A stretch of 64,000 nucleotides of DNA from contig NZ_JALJCL010000005.1 of assembly GCF_023698535.1 (NCBI RefSeq), positions 1 through 64,000 of the forward strand. Direction: 5' to 3'. Position 1 is the stretch's first letter; every line of letters starts with the position of its first letter. Of the stretch, positions 17,354 through 25,562 are shown piece by piece. A program made the position numbers and the translations under genes. This DNA is from Halorientalis regularis (lineage in GTDB: Archaea; Halobacteriota; Halobacteria; Halobacteriales; Haloarculaceae). Under the pieces are notes generated by a model. It searched no databases, was not told the origin of the DNA, and worked only from the letters and a program-made list of their open reading frames with translations.

Positions 17354-18439
17354 TCAGTAGTCGAGGACCTCCAGCGCAGTACTGCCGTAGATGTTCTCGA
17401 TCTGTGCCGGCTCGAATCCGCTCCGGAGCGCCTTGTACAGCGCGTTCGAGTTGTCGAAATCCGAATGCGGGTAGTCCGAGGCGAACATCACGTTGTCGGG
17501 ACCGATCCACTCGATTATCTGCTGAACGTACTCCGGATCCTCGGCCCCTTCGATCGGCTGTGTCGTGAAGTAGAAACTCTGGTCGACGTACTCACTCGGC
17601 GGCCGTTTGAGGTACGGTGCGTCCTCGCGACGGGCGGAGTAGTAGTAATCGAGTCTGCGCATCAGGTAGGGAATCCAGCCGAGTCCGGACTCCTGAATCA
17701 CGAAGTCGAGGTCGGGGTACCGTTCCGGGACGCCGCTCACGATCAGCCGTGCCAGGTGGAGCATCTGCCCCATCGGATGGCCGACGGCCCGTGCCTCCAG
17801 GAACGTGTTGATGCCCTCGAACTGGCCTGGGAACACGTGCTGGAGCGACAGGACGGAGTTGTGGATCAATAGCGGCAGCCCGGCCGCTTCGAGGGCCTCG
17901 TAGACCGGATCGAACCGCGGGTGGCCCAGCGGGTTCCGGAAGCCCGGCGGGCCCAGCATGACACCGACGATCTCGTCGGTATCCTGCCACTTCTCGATCT
18001 CCGCGACCGCGCGCTGGGGGTCTCGGAGACAGATCCGGATCGTCCCGTACATCCCCTCTGCGCTGTCGAGGACCGTCTCGGTCACCCACTCGTTGTAGGC
18101 GCTGGCCAGTGCGACGGCGTACCGGTCGTGCGGGACCGTCACCAGGTTGAGGTTGAGACCCGGGTTCAACGTCGCGCGGTCGATTCCGAGCTCTTCCATG
18201 ACCGCCTTGATCTCCGCCGGCGTGGCCGCGGCGTCGGGCCCGATGTCGCCGCCGACCCCGTCGAGGAAGAACTTGGTCATGTTGTAGTTGTTCGGCGCTT
18301 CGACGTCGGGCCGGGTCACCAGTCCCTGGAACGGCTCCTCCAGATACGGTACCACGTCTTCCTCGTTTTCCACCAGATGAAAGTCCAGATCGACGACGGT
18401 CTCGATATCGTCGAACGTCTTGACCGTTTGTGTGCTCAT
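17354..18439 (-). CDS. ACMSD-like amidohydrolase (amidohydrolase family 2)
   Basis: The 361-residue TIM-barrel protein has VVDLDFHLVE near the N-terminus (family: D-x-H-x-H; here D-F-H with the second His absent), LPLLIHNSVLSLQHVFPGQF, FVIQESGLGWIPYLMRRLDY and the C-terminal FASDYPHSDFDNSNALYKAL with the metal/catalytic Asp. Family 2 includes aminocarboxymuconate-semialdehyde and gamma-resorcylate decarboxylases and related hydrolases. Its operon with a Rieske ferredoxin suggests ring catabolism. The missing His in the first motif means metal binding may differ. ATG 18439 is the family-typical start. Substrate unknown. Confidence 0.8.
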   Translation of the reverse strand: MSTQTVKTFDDIETVVDLDFHLVENEEDVVPYLEEPFQGLVTRPDVEAPNNYNMTKFFLDGVGGDIGPDAAATPAEIKAVMEELGIDRATLNPGLNLNLVTVPHDRYAVALASAYNEWVTETVLDSAEGMYGTIRICLRDPQRAVAEIEKWQDTDEIVGVMLGPPGFRNPLGHPRFDPVYEALEAAGLPLLIHNSVLSLQHVFPGQFEGINTFLEARAVGHPMGQMLHLARLIVSGVPERYPDLDFVIQESGLGWIPYLMRRLDYYYSARREDAPYLKRPPSEYVDQSFYFTTQPIEGAEDPEYVQQIIEWIGPDNVMFASDYPHSDFDNSNALYKALRSGFEPAQIENIYGSTALEVLDY

Positions 18440-18810
18440 CGTATAGCGTTCGTTTCACCGATGCTGTACAAAAGCGTGCCGGAGGGCAAGATACCAAATC
18501 AAACATCCACATTTGATCGCAAAAAGCAAACACTCTCGCACTAATTCGCCACTCTGTAGCCTCCAGTTCCAACACCGATCTGTACCGGCTTCCACTGTCT
18601 CGTCACCGCACACACGTGGCACTCGCTCCCACCGCCGTCTGGGCAAGTGTTCGCACATTTGTGGCCCACTTGCGCCAGAACGGGTGCTTCGAGATGTGTC
18701 GCGGCCAGAAACGACCCATATTGAGATATTTTTATGTATCTCCGAATATCGTTGCGAGTGTGGAGCAAATAGAGATATGAGCGAAGATAGCGGGCAACTA
18801 ACTCCATATA
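18440..18810. other. 371-base intergenic region between divergent operons
   Basis: AT-richer spacer between the ACMSD-like operon and the nucleoside-binding lipoprotein. It holds a 7-bp inverted repeat (GCAAGTG 18643-18649, CACTTGC 18667-18673), a GTGGCA box at 18616, and AT-rich TATA-like sequence around 18725-18740. On the minus strand 18541-18669 encodes a possible small zinc protein listed separately. Confidence 0.5.
18541..18669 (-). CDS. Possible 42-residue zinc-binding protein
   Basis: From GTG 18669 the minus strand encodes VGHKCANTCPDGGGSECHVC and a tail ending GTGGYRVAN before TAG at 18541. The four cysteines (C-x3-C, then C-x2-C seven residues later) would suit a small zinc finger, a class known to be common and often overlooked in haloarchaea. 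The frame is open further upstream (to 18807), but that part is not protein-like. It may be chance; there is no conserved neighbour. Confidence 0.3.
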   Translation of the reverse strand: MGHKCANTCPDGGGSECHVCAVTRQWKPVQIGVGTGGYRVAN

Positions 18811-18819
18811 GTGAAACGA

Positions 18820-19899
18820 ATGAGTAGAAAAAAGCTAACGCGACGGAACGCGATCAGGTCGGCCGGCGTACTCGGTGCGCTGGGGCTGGCCGGGTGTTCG
18901 CAGCTGTCCGGCGGCGGCGGCGGGGACGGCGATCAGTTGCAGGCGGCGTTCGTGTACCAGACGAACCTGGGCGACGTCGGCTGGACCCGTGCCCACGAAA
19001 ACGGTCGGCTGGCCGTGGACGACTCGTTCGACTGGATCACGACGGAGTACTCCGACGGCGTCCCGGGTAACGAAGTCCGGTCGGTCTTCGAGCAGTACGC
19101 GAACTCGGGATACGACATCGTGTACGGCTGCACGACGGAGTATCAGGACCCGATGCTCCAGGTGGCCGAAGAGTATCCCGACGTCACCTTCGAGCACTGC
19201 AACGGGTTCGAGACCGCGGAGAACATGGGACGGTACATGGGCAAGTTCTACCAGGGATGGTACCTCTGTGGCGTCGCCGCCGGCCACCTCACCGAGTCCG
19301 ACACGCTCGGCATGGTCGTCCCGATCCCGATTCCACAGATCATCCGCCAGATCAACGCGTTCACGGTCGGCGCACGGGCAGTCAACGAGGACGCGACGAC
19401 AAAAGTTCGATTCCTGAACGGCTGGGCCGACCCGTCCGGAGCCAGACAGGCGGTGAACGCCCTCGCCGACGAGGGTGCCGACGCGATCGGGAGCAACATG
19501 GTGACGCCCGCCGCGCTCCAGGCCGCCACCGAGCGAGAGGCGTACAATTTCGGCGTCAACACGTCGATGGCCGAACAGGCCGGCGAGTACTACGCGACAG
19601 CCCAGATCAACAACTGGGAGCCATTCTACAAGCAATCCGCCAAAGACGTTCGTAACGGCGAATGGACCGCGGACTCCCTGTGGGGCGGCCTCGAAACCGG
19701 CATCGTCGACATCGACGACTTCGGGCCGAAAGTCCCCGACGACGTCGTGAGCGACGTCGAGACGAAACGCTCCGAGATCGAGAACGGCGAGCGAAGCGTC
19801 TGGACCGGCACGAAGTTCGAGGGCTGGAGCGACGCCGAACTGTTCTCGGACGTCGGCAGCTACGTGGAGGGCGTGGAGGGGTCGGTTCCGAGTAGCTGA
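18820..19899 (+). CDS. BMP-family nucleoside-binding lipoprotein (ABC importer)
   Basis: The 359-residue protein has a Tat-type lipoprotein signal (TRRNAIRSAG...LGLAGC, modified Cys at 26). The periplasmic-binding fold of the BMP/PnrA family follows: AAFVYQTNLGDVGWTRAHEN, then YDIVYGCTTEYQDPMLQVAE, FYQGWYLCGVAAGHLTESD, IRQINAFTVGARAVNEDATT and GADAIGSNMVTPAALQAA. Members bind purine nucleosides or related compounds outside the cell and deliver them to a CUT2-like ABC importer. The importer's ATPase and two permeases are at 21762-25538, separated only by a deaminase on the other strand. ATG 18820 is preferred to GTG 18811 for signal length. Confidence 0.9.
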   Translation: MSRKKLTRRNAIRSAGVLGALGLAGCSQLSGGGGGDGDQLQAAFVYQTNLGDVGWTRAHENGRLAVDDSFDWITTEYSDGVPGNEVRSVFEQYANSGYDIVYGCTTEYQDPMLQVAEEYPDVTFEHCNGFETAENMGRYMGKFYQGWYLCGVAAGHLTESDTLGMVVPIPIPQIIRQINAFTVGARAVNEDATTKVRFLNGWADPSGARQAVNALADEGADAIGSNMVTPAALQAATEREAYNFGVNTSMAEQAGEYYATAQINNWEPFYKQSAKDVRNGEWTADSLWGGLETGIVDIDDFGPKVPDDVVSDVETKRSEIENGERSVWTGTKFEGWSDAELFSDVGSYVEGVEGSVPSS

Positions 19900-20025
19900 G
19901 AACCCATCGCCGTCCGAGACGCGAGCCAGCCCGGGACGTCCACCACTCTTGTCCACCATCGAACTCCCGGGCGGATTCGTTTTCGTCGACCACACATCAG
20001 CCTGCTGTATGTCCCTCGCGTCCGT

Positions 20026-21267
20026 TCAGAGTTCGTGCTCACCGTCGGGACCGACGGTCGTCGCGGTCGACGAGGAGGCGACGACGGCACCGTCTTTGAG
20101 AACCACTGGACGGGGACGGCGCGTCCGCAACAGTTCCATGGGGTCCGACTCCGCACAGACCGTGAGGTCTGCCTTGCACCCGGGTGCGAGCCCGTACGCG
20201 TCGAGTCCCAGTGCACTCGCGGGGTTGTGCGTGACGCTATCGAGGAGTCGTCCCACGTCGGACGGGGTTCGCATCCCGACGACGTGGGCCAGCAACCAGG
20301 CGGGTTCGAGCATGTCCAGGCTCCCGAAGGGACTGATCGTCCCGGCGATGTTGTTGTGGCCGACAGAGAGCGTGACACCTGCGTCGAACAGGTCGGTCAC
20401 GGCTGTGGTATCGTGGTCGGCGACGATCTGGTCTTCCTTCGGCGTCGTGACCACGTCGAGGTCGGCTCGTTCGAACAGGTCGATCACGTCGCGGCGATGC
20501 CACTCGTCGTAGTACGAGAGCGCACTGACGTGGCCGACCTGGACTCGGCCCTCCATCCCCTCGTCGATCGTCTTCCGCGCGATGTACTCGGCAGTCCGAG
20601 CCGTGGTCGAGTTGAGGCCGTCCGCGTGGAGGTCGATTTCGGCGTCGTAGGCCCGGGCCAGTCGGAAGTACTCGTCGATGGTCGTTCGTTCGAGTTCGGC
20701 CGTGTCCTCCTTGTTCGGCTCGCCACCGACGGCGTCGACACCCATCTCCAGTGCCGTCTCCAGGCGATCGATGTCCGCCTCCGTCAGCCCCTTTCGGTCC
20801 CCGCTCAGGACGAGGGGCATCGCGACCGTCTGGATGTCCGCGATATCCGAGAGTGCCGCTTTGGCGTCGAGTGCGGCCTCCACGCTCCTGTGTTCCCACA
20901 CGTCGCCGACGTCGAGGTGGGTCCGGATCTTCGTGGTGCCGTTCGCGACGGCGGCGCGGGTCGCTCGCTCGATCCGTTCCCGGACGTCGGCGACGGTGAG
21001 ATCCCGTTTGATCTGCCCAGTCAGTTCTATCAGTTCCGGAAGCGTCCCGTCCGTCGGCGGCTCGGCGAGGTCGGTGAAGTAGGCCTTGTCCAGATGCGAG
21101 TGCGCGTCGACGAACGACGGGAGGACGAGCCCCCCGCCGGCGTCGATCTCGACCGGTGCCGTGGCCGCTATTTCCGGGCGAACCGACTCGACGTACTCGC
21201 CCTCGATGCCGATGTCGACCGGCTGTGACTCGTCTCGCACCGTCGCGTCGCGGATGACGACGTCCAT
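20026..21267 (-). CDS. Cytosine deaminase-like amidohydrolase
   Basis: The 413-residue protein resembles the CodA/cytosine deaminase group: metal motif LPSFVDAHSHLDKAYFTD, RTHLDVGDVWEHRSVEAALD, the active-site block EIDLHADGLNSTTARTAEYI, QVGHVSALSYYDEWHRRDV and the Asp-containing region VTLSVGHNNIAGTISPFGSL followed by EPAWLLAHVVGM. In CodA the last block is GHDDxxDPWxPLG; here HNN replaces HDD, so the usual catalytic Asp is not where expected and the substrate may differ from cytosine. It is placed between the binding protein and the ABC genes of a nucleoside importer, on the opposite strand. ATG 21267 is the start. Confidence 0.82.
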   Translation of the reverse strand: MDVVIRDATVRDESQPVDIGIEGEYVESVRPEIAATAPVEIDAGGGLVLPSFVDAHSHLDKAYFTDLAEPPTDGTLPELIELTGQIKRDLTVADVRERIERATRAAVANGTTKIRTHLDVGDVWEHRSVEAALDAKAALSDIADIQTVAMPLVLSGDRKGLTEADIDRLETALEMGVDAVGGEPNKEDTAELERTTIDEYFRLARAYDAEIDLHADGLNSTTARTAEYIARKTIDEGMEGRVQVGHVSALSYYDEWHRRDVIDLFERADLDVVTTPKEDQIVADHDTTAVTDLFDAGVTLSVGHNNIAGTISPFGSLDMLEPAWLLAHVVGMRTPSDVGRLLDSVTHNPASALGLDAYGLAPGCKADLTVCAESDPMELLRTRRPRPVVLKDGAVVASSSTATTVGPDGEHEL

Positions 21268-21604
21268 ACCGAGCGTCCCCGCCCGCGAGGAATAAGCCTA
21301 CCCGCGACACACTCCGTTTGGTCGCCCCACACTACCCGACAGAGTACGGGAACGCCGAGACATTCGTTTCGAAACTCGCCTTTCCTCACGTCTCACGAGA
21401 TCTCGACGGCGGGGTTGACGATATCGAAACTGTCGGCTTCGACACGCCGTAATCGATGCTCTCGTGCGCGACGATGCGATCGAATGAAGACGGTCGCCAT
21501 CTCACAGCCCATCTCGTATCGGGGCAGTCTATTGTACTCAGTCGGCCGGTGACGGTGTCGACGAAGTCCGGCATCGTGAGCGTGCGAGCCGGAAATTGGT
21601 GTTG

Positions 21605-21617
21605 TGCCGTCACGGCA
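21605..21617. promoter_or_regulatory. Palindrome TGCCGT-C-ACGGCA
   Basis: Perfect 6-bp arms around one C, 145 bases upstream of the ABC ATPase gene. Candidate regulator site only; a GC-rich palindrome of this size can occur by chance. Confidence 0.25.
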
Positions 21618-21646
21618 TCACCCCGACACCGTCGGGCCTGTCTAGA

Positions 21647-21681
21647 GTTTGTAGTGGTTTCCGGCACAACACGCTACAAAC
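21647..21681. promoter_or_regulatory. 8-bp inverted repeat upstream of nucleoside ABC operon
   Basis: GTTTGTAG (21647-21654) and CTACAAAC (21674-21681) are perfect complements separated by 19 bases. They lie 40-75 bases upstream of the TATA-like element and about 80 bases before the start codon, a normal place for a haloarchaeal activator or repressor site. Not similar to the TGCCACA boxes. Confidence 0.4.
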
Positions 21682-21761
21682 GAAGACATATTGACCGCAA
21701 AGGTTCTGCCAACAGAAGAAATTATATGTGGATGTCGTATATTCAGCCATCAGTGACCGTC

Positions 21762-23438
21762 ATGACCGACGACCTTCTTCGAATGGAGTCGATCGTAAAA
21801 ACGTTCCCGGGGGTCATCGCCAACGACCACGTCGATCTCACCGTTCGCAGGGGCGAGATCCACGGCCTGCTCGGCGAGAACGGTGCCGGCAAGAGTACGC
21901 TCATGAAGGTTCTCTATGGGCTGTACGCGCCGGACGAGGGGACGATTCGGTTCGACGGGGAGCCACTGCGCCTCGACAGGCCACAGGACGCCATCGACGC
22001 GGGTATCGGGATGGTCCACCAGCACTTCAAGCTGATCCCGCGGTTGAGTGTCACGGAGAACATCGTCCTCGGGAGCCGCGAGCCGGCGGCTCCGTTCCGC
22101 CAGGAGAACCTGGGGGATGGCCCGCTGGCGACCCTCCGGTCTTCCGGCCCCGTGCAGGCGGTCGCGTCACGGTTCTCGCTCGGTCTCGACCGACCGAAAC
22201 GACGGATCAGTGACCTGGCCGACCAGTACGGGTTCGACATCGACGTGTCCGCGCCCGTCAGGGAACTCGACGTTGGGCAGCGCCAGCGCGTCGAGATTCT
22301 GAAAGCGCTGTACCGGGACGTCGATCTGTTGATTCTGGACGAGCCGACGGCCGTACTGACGCCGGTCGAGGCAGAGCGGCTGTTCGAGACGCTGGAGCGA
22401 CTCGTCGACGACGGGCTCTCGGTCATTCTCATCACGCACAAACTCAAAGAGGTCAAATCGGTCACCGACCGGGTGACGGTGCTTCGGGAAGGGGAGGACA
22501 TCGGCACCGTCGAGACGGCGACCGTCGACCGATCGGAACTCGCGCGGATGATGGTGGGACGCGACGTGCTCTTCGAGATCGACAAACCGGACACGACCGT
22601 GGGCGAACCGGTGCTGGAGGCGACCGGTGTCAGCGCCATCGACGACCGCGGCGTCGACAAACTGTCGAGTGTGGACGTCCGCGTCGACGCGGGGGAGATC
22701 GTCGGAATCGCGGGCGTCAGCGGCAACGGGCAGAAACAGCTCGCCGAGACAGTCGCCGGTGTCCGGGATCCGACGGCCGGGACGATCGAGATCAGCGGTC
22801 AGGAGCTGGCCGACGCGCCGCCCGAGGAGTTCGTCGCGCAGGGTGTCTCGTTCGTCCCCGAGGACCGGCACGAACACGGCTGTGCCGGTGACCTGTCGGT
22901 GATGCACAACGCCGTGATGAAGGACTTCCGGGACGAGCAGTTCGGCGATTCCGTCCTGTTCGACTACGGCAGTGTGGGCGATTTCGCCTCGGAACTCGTC
23001 GACGACTTCGACGTTCGTGGTGTCAGCGACGTGACCGCAAACTGTGCGAAGGATCTCTCCGGGGGGAACCTCCAGAAACTCATCCTCGCCCGGGAGTTGG
23101 CGCGGGACCCGGAGCTACTCGTGGCGAACCAGCCCACTCGCGGGATCGACGTCGGCGCGATCGAGTTCGTCAGAGAGCGCCTGCTCGAACAGCGGAATCG
23201 CGGCACCGGGGTCCTCCTGTTCTCGGAGGACCTCGACGAGTTGTTCGATCTCAGCGACCGGTTGCTGGTGATCTACGAGGGCGAGATCGTGCTGCGAACG
23301 ACGCCCGAGGAGACCACCAGAGAACAGGTGAGCGTCGAGATGAACGGCGGTGGCGACGCTCAGGTGGCCGTGGCGGACGCGGACCCGGCGGACGCGGCGA
23401 CGCGACGCGCGGCCGACGGTGGCCGGAGTGAGCAGTGA
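21762..23438 (+). CDS. Nucleoside-type ABC importer ATPase (two ATPase domains)
   Basis: The 558-residue protein has two fused ABC domains, as in YufO/NupO and sugar-importer RbsA-like ATPases. Domain 1 has Walker A GLLGENGAGKSTLMKVLYGL, signature RELDVGQRQRVEILKAL and Walker B LLILDEPTAVLTP. Domain 2 (from about 285) has a degenerate Walker A (GIAGVSGNGQKQLAETVAGV) and signature AKDLSGGNLQKLILARELAR. About 35 residues are inserted in domain 1 after VLGSREPAAPF. ATG 21762 (MTDDLLRMESIVKTFPGV) is the family start. The stop overlaps the next start by one base, showing translational coupling. Confidence 0.93.
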   Translation: MTDDLLRMESIVKTFPGVIANDHVDLTVRRGEIHGLLGENGAGKSTLMKVLYGLYAPDEGTIRFDGEPLRLDRPQDAIDAGIGMVHQHFKLIPRLSVTENIVLGSREPAAPFRQENLGDGPLATLRSSGPVQAVASRFSLGLDRPKRRISDLADQYGFDIDVSAPVRELDVGQRQRVEILKALYRDVDLLILDEPTAVLTPVEAERLFETLERLVDDGLSVILITHKLKEVKSVTDRVTVLREGEDIGTVETATVDRSELARMMVGRDVLFEIDKPDTTVGEPVLEATGVSAIDDRGVDKLSSVDVRVDAGEIVGIAGVSGNGQKQLAETVAGVRDPTAGTIEISGQELADAPPEEFVAQGVSFVPEDRHEHGCAGDLSVMHNAVMKDFRDEQFGDSVLFDYGSVGDFASELVDDFDVRGVSDVTANCAKDLSGGNLQKLILARELARDPELLVANQPTRGIDVGAIEFVRERLLEQRNRGTGVLLFSEDLDELFDLSDRLLVIYEGEIVLRTTPEETTREQVSVEMNGGGDAQVAVADADPADAATRRAADGGRSEQ

Positions 23439-24547
23439 TGCTGGTCGACATCGAAATCGACGCGCGGGAGCAAACGCCCTCCTGGATCGCCTACGGGACG
23501 CCACTGTTCGCGATCGCGGCGGCACTGGCCGTCAGTGTCGTCGCGCTGGTCGCGATCGGCGTGAATCCGATCGCGGCGTACGTCGAGATGTTCCTGCGTC
23601 CCTTCGGAACGGTCGCGACTATCTCGAACGTCCTCGTGCGTGCGACGCCGCTCATACTCGTCGGGCTTGGTGTCTACCTGCCGATGAAAGCGGGCCTGTG
23701 GAACATCGGTGCGGAAGGGCAACTGCTCGCGGGGGCGATCGTCGGCACGTGGATCGCCATCAACGTCACCCTGCCCCAGTTACTCGTGATCCCCGTGATA
23801 CTGCTCGGATCGGCCATCGCGGGCGGACTGTGGGCGTTCATTCCCGCCTGGCTCCGCGCGAAGTGGGGGATCAGCGAGATCATCACTACCCTCCTGTTCA
23901 CGTTCATCGCCGCGGACATCCAGCTGTACCTCGTCCGGGGTCCGATGCAGGGTGGCTCCGGCGGGTTCCCACAGACGGAGTTGCTCCCGGCGGCCGCCGA
24001 GTTCCCGGCGATCCCGGGCACGAGAGCGCACGTCGGCCTCCTCGTCGCACTGCTGATCGTCGTGCTGGTCTACGTGTCGATGAACCGAACTCGGTTCGGG
24101 TTCCGGGTCAACTTCGTCGGGTCGAACGCGGACGCCGCCGAACAGGCCGGGATGAGTCGGTACAGAGTGTACCTGCTCACGCTCGTCGCCGGCGGGGCGC
24201 TCGCGGGGCTGGCGGGGATCAGCGAGATCGCGGGCAACCAGAGCCGACTGCACGCGTCGTTCGCACCGGGCTACGGGTACACCGCGGTGCCGATCGCGTT
24301 GCTGGGCCGTAACGGTGTCTTCCGGATGTTGCTTGCGGCGCTGTTTTTCGCCCTCCTGTTCGTCGGCGGCAACCGGGTCACGGTCGCCATGGAAGTCCCG
24401 TCGGCGATCATCGACATCGTCCAGGCGCTCGTCATCCTGTTTCTGATCACGGCGGAGTTCTTCCAGCGGTACCGACTCAGCGTCTCCATCGGCCGCAGAG
24501 ACGACGGTCGGTCGATCCGCGGAAGCGAGGTGACCACGGATGACTGA
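23438..24547 (+). CDS. Nucleoside-type ABC importer permease 1
   Basis: The 369-residue membrane protein is of the BPD_transp_2 (YufP/NupP) family. Recognisable blocks are LILVGLGVYLPMKAGLWNIG followed by AEGQLLAGA, and AKWGISEIITTLLFTFIAAD. NAADAEQAGMSRYRVYLL-like sequence is present as GSNADAAEQAGMSRYRVYLL, and the end block is LLGRNGVFRMLLAALFFALL. About eight to ten transmembrane helices are expected. The start ATG 23438 shares its A with the upstream stop TGA, and the stop overlaps the next permease by 8 bases, so the three genes are one operon. Substrate probably purine nucleosides, by analogy with the binding protein. Confidence 0.92.
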   Translation: MLVDIEIDAREQTPSWIAYGTPLFAIAAALAVSVVALVAIGVNPIAAYVEMFLRPFGTVATISNVLVRATPLILVGLGVYLPMKAGLWNIGAEGQLLAGAIVGTWIAINVTLPQLLVIPVILLGSAIAGGLWAFIPAWLRAKWGISEIITTLLFTFIAADIQLYLVRGPMQGGSGGFPQTELLPAAAEFPAIPGTRAHVGLLVALLIVVLVYVSMNRTRFGFRVNFVGSNADAAEQAGMSRYRVYLLTLVAGGALAGLAGISEIAGNQSRLHASFAPGYGYTAVPIALLGRNGVFRMLLAALFFALLFVGGNRVTVAMEVPSAIIDIVQALVILFLITAEFFQRYRLSVSIGRRDDGRSIRGSEVTTDD

Positions 24548-25538
24548 CGCCTCGTTCCTCATCGGACTCGCCGACGCGACGGTGAGTGCGAGCACCGTCC
24601 TCATCCTGGCGGGCCTCGGAGAACTCATCAGCGAGCGGGCGGGCATCCTCAACCTCGGGGTCGAGGGGATGATTCTCGTCGGGGCGCTCTCGGGCGTCGT
24701 CGCGACCGTGATGACCGGCAGCTACTGGATCGGATTCGCCGTCGGCTCGATCTGTGGCCTCCTGACGGCGACCATCCACGCGTTCCTCTGTATCTCACTG
24801 AAAGCAGACCAGGCGATCAGCGGGATCATGCTAACCCTGCTCGGGACCGGGGTCACGACCTACTTCGGACAGCAGTGGGCCAGCGCCCAGTTCACCGGGT
24901 TCCCGGACCGGACCCTGCCAGTGATCGGCGGCCTGCTCGTGGAGATCCCGCTCCTCGGGCCGACGGTGTTCGAGGGGCCGGCGACCGACTTCATCGCGCT
25001 CGGCCTCGTCGTCGCGGTCTGGTGGTTGCTCACGCGGACGAACCTCGGCCTGGAGATGATCTCCGTTGGCGAAGATCCGGAGACGGCCGACACCATGGGT
25101 ATCGACGTCTTTCGGATGCGGTATCTCGCAGTGTTGATCGGTGGCCTCCTCGCCGGAGCCGCCGGTGCGCATCTCTCCCTGGCGTTCAACGGTATCTGGA
25201 CGAACAACATCGCTGCTGGACAGGGCTGGATCGCCGTCGCACTGGTCATCTTCGCGCGCTGGCGTCCGGGGCGACTCCTGGTCGGGGCGTACCTGTTCGC
25301 CCTGTTCAACTCGCTTCGGCTCCGGTCACAGAGCCTCGACCTCGCGCTCGGTCCGGAGTCGCCGCTGGCTGGCCTGCTCAACCCGGTGATCGAATTCCTG
25401 CTCAACCCCGCGATCATGTCGATGTACCCTTACATCGTCACGCTCGTCGTCCTCGTCGCGACGATCGTCCTGCGCCGGGACGACGACAGCGCACAACCGG
25501 CGGCGCTCGTTCAGGCGTACAGTCGCGAGGCGGACTAG
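24540..25538 (+). CDS. Nucleoside-type ABC importer permease 2
   Basis: The 332-residue partner permease (YufQ/NupQ type) begins MTDASFLIGLADATVSASTV. It contains the conserved ELISERAGILNLGVEGMILV, then SLKADQAISGIMLTLLGTGV, EMISVGEDPETADTMGIDVF and NNIAAGQGWIAVALVIFARW. These are standard blocks of the second permease of BMP-dependent importers. It forms a heterodimer with permease 1. The start lies inside the end of permease 1 (8-base overlap). It is the last gene of the operon and converges with a deaminase on the other strand. Confidence 0.92.
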   Translation: MTDASFLIGLADATVSASTVLILAGLGELISERAGILNLGVEGMILVGALSGVVATVMTGSYWIGFAVGSICGLLTATIHAFLCISLKADQAISGIMLTLLGTGVTTYFGQQWASAQFTGFPDRTLPVIGGLLVEIPLLGPTVFEGPATDFIALGLVVAVWWLLTRTNLGLEMISVGEDPETADTMGIDVFRMRYLAVLIGGLLAGAAGAHLSLAFNGIWTNNIAAGQGWIAVALVIFARWRPGRLLVGAYLFALFNSLRLRSQSLDLALGPESPLAGLLNPVIEFLLNPAIMSMYPYIVTLVVLVATIVLRRDDDSAQPAALVQAYSREAD

Positions 25539-25562
25539 TCGACGGGCCGAGAACTCAGGCCC

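Larger units (their letters stand above)
21268..21761. other. 494-base intergenic region upstream of the nucleoside ABC genes
   Basis: Separates the cytosine-deaminase-like gene from the ABC operon. Contains two inverted repeats listed separately and a TATA-like ATTATATG at 21721-21728, about 35 bases before ATG 21762, consistent with a short-leader haloarchaeal promoter. No gene is supported here. Confidence 0.55.
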
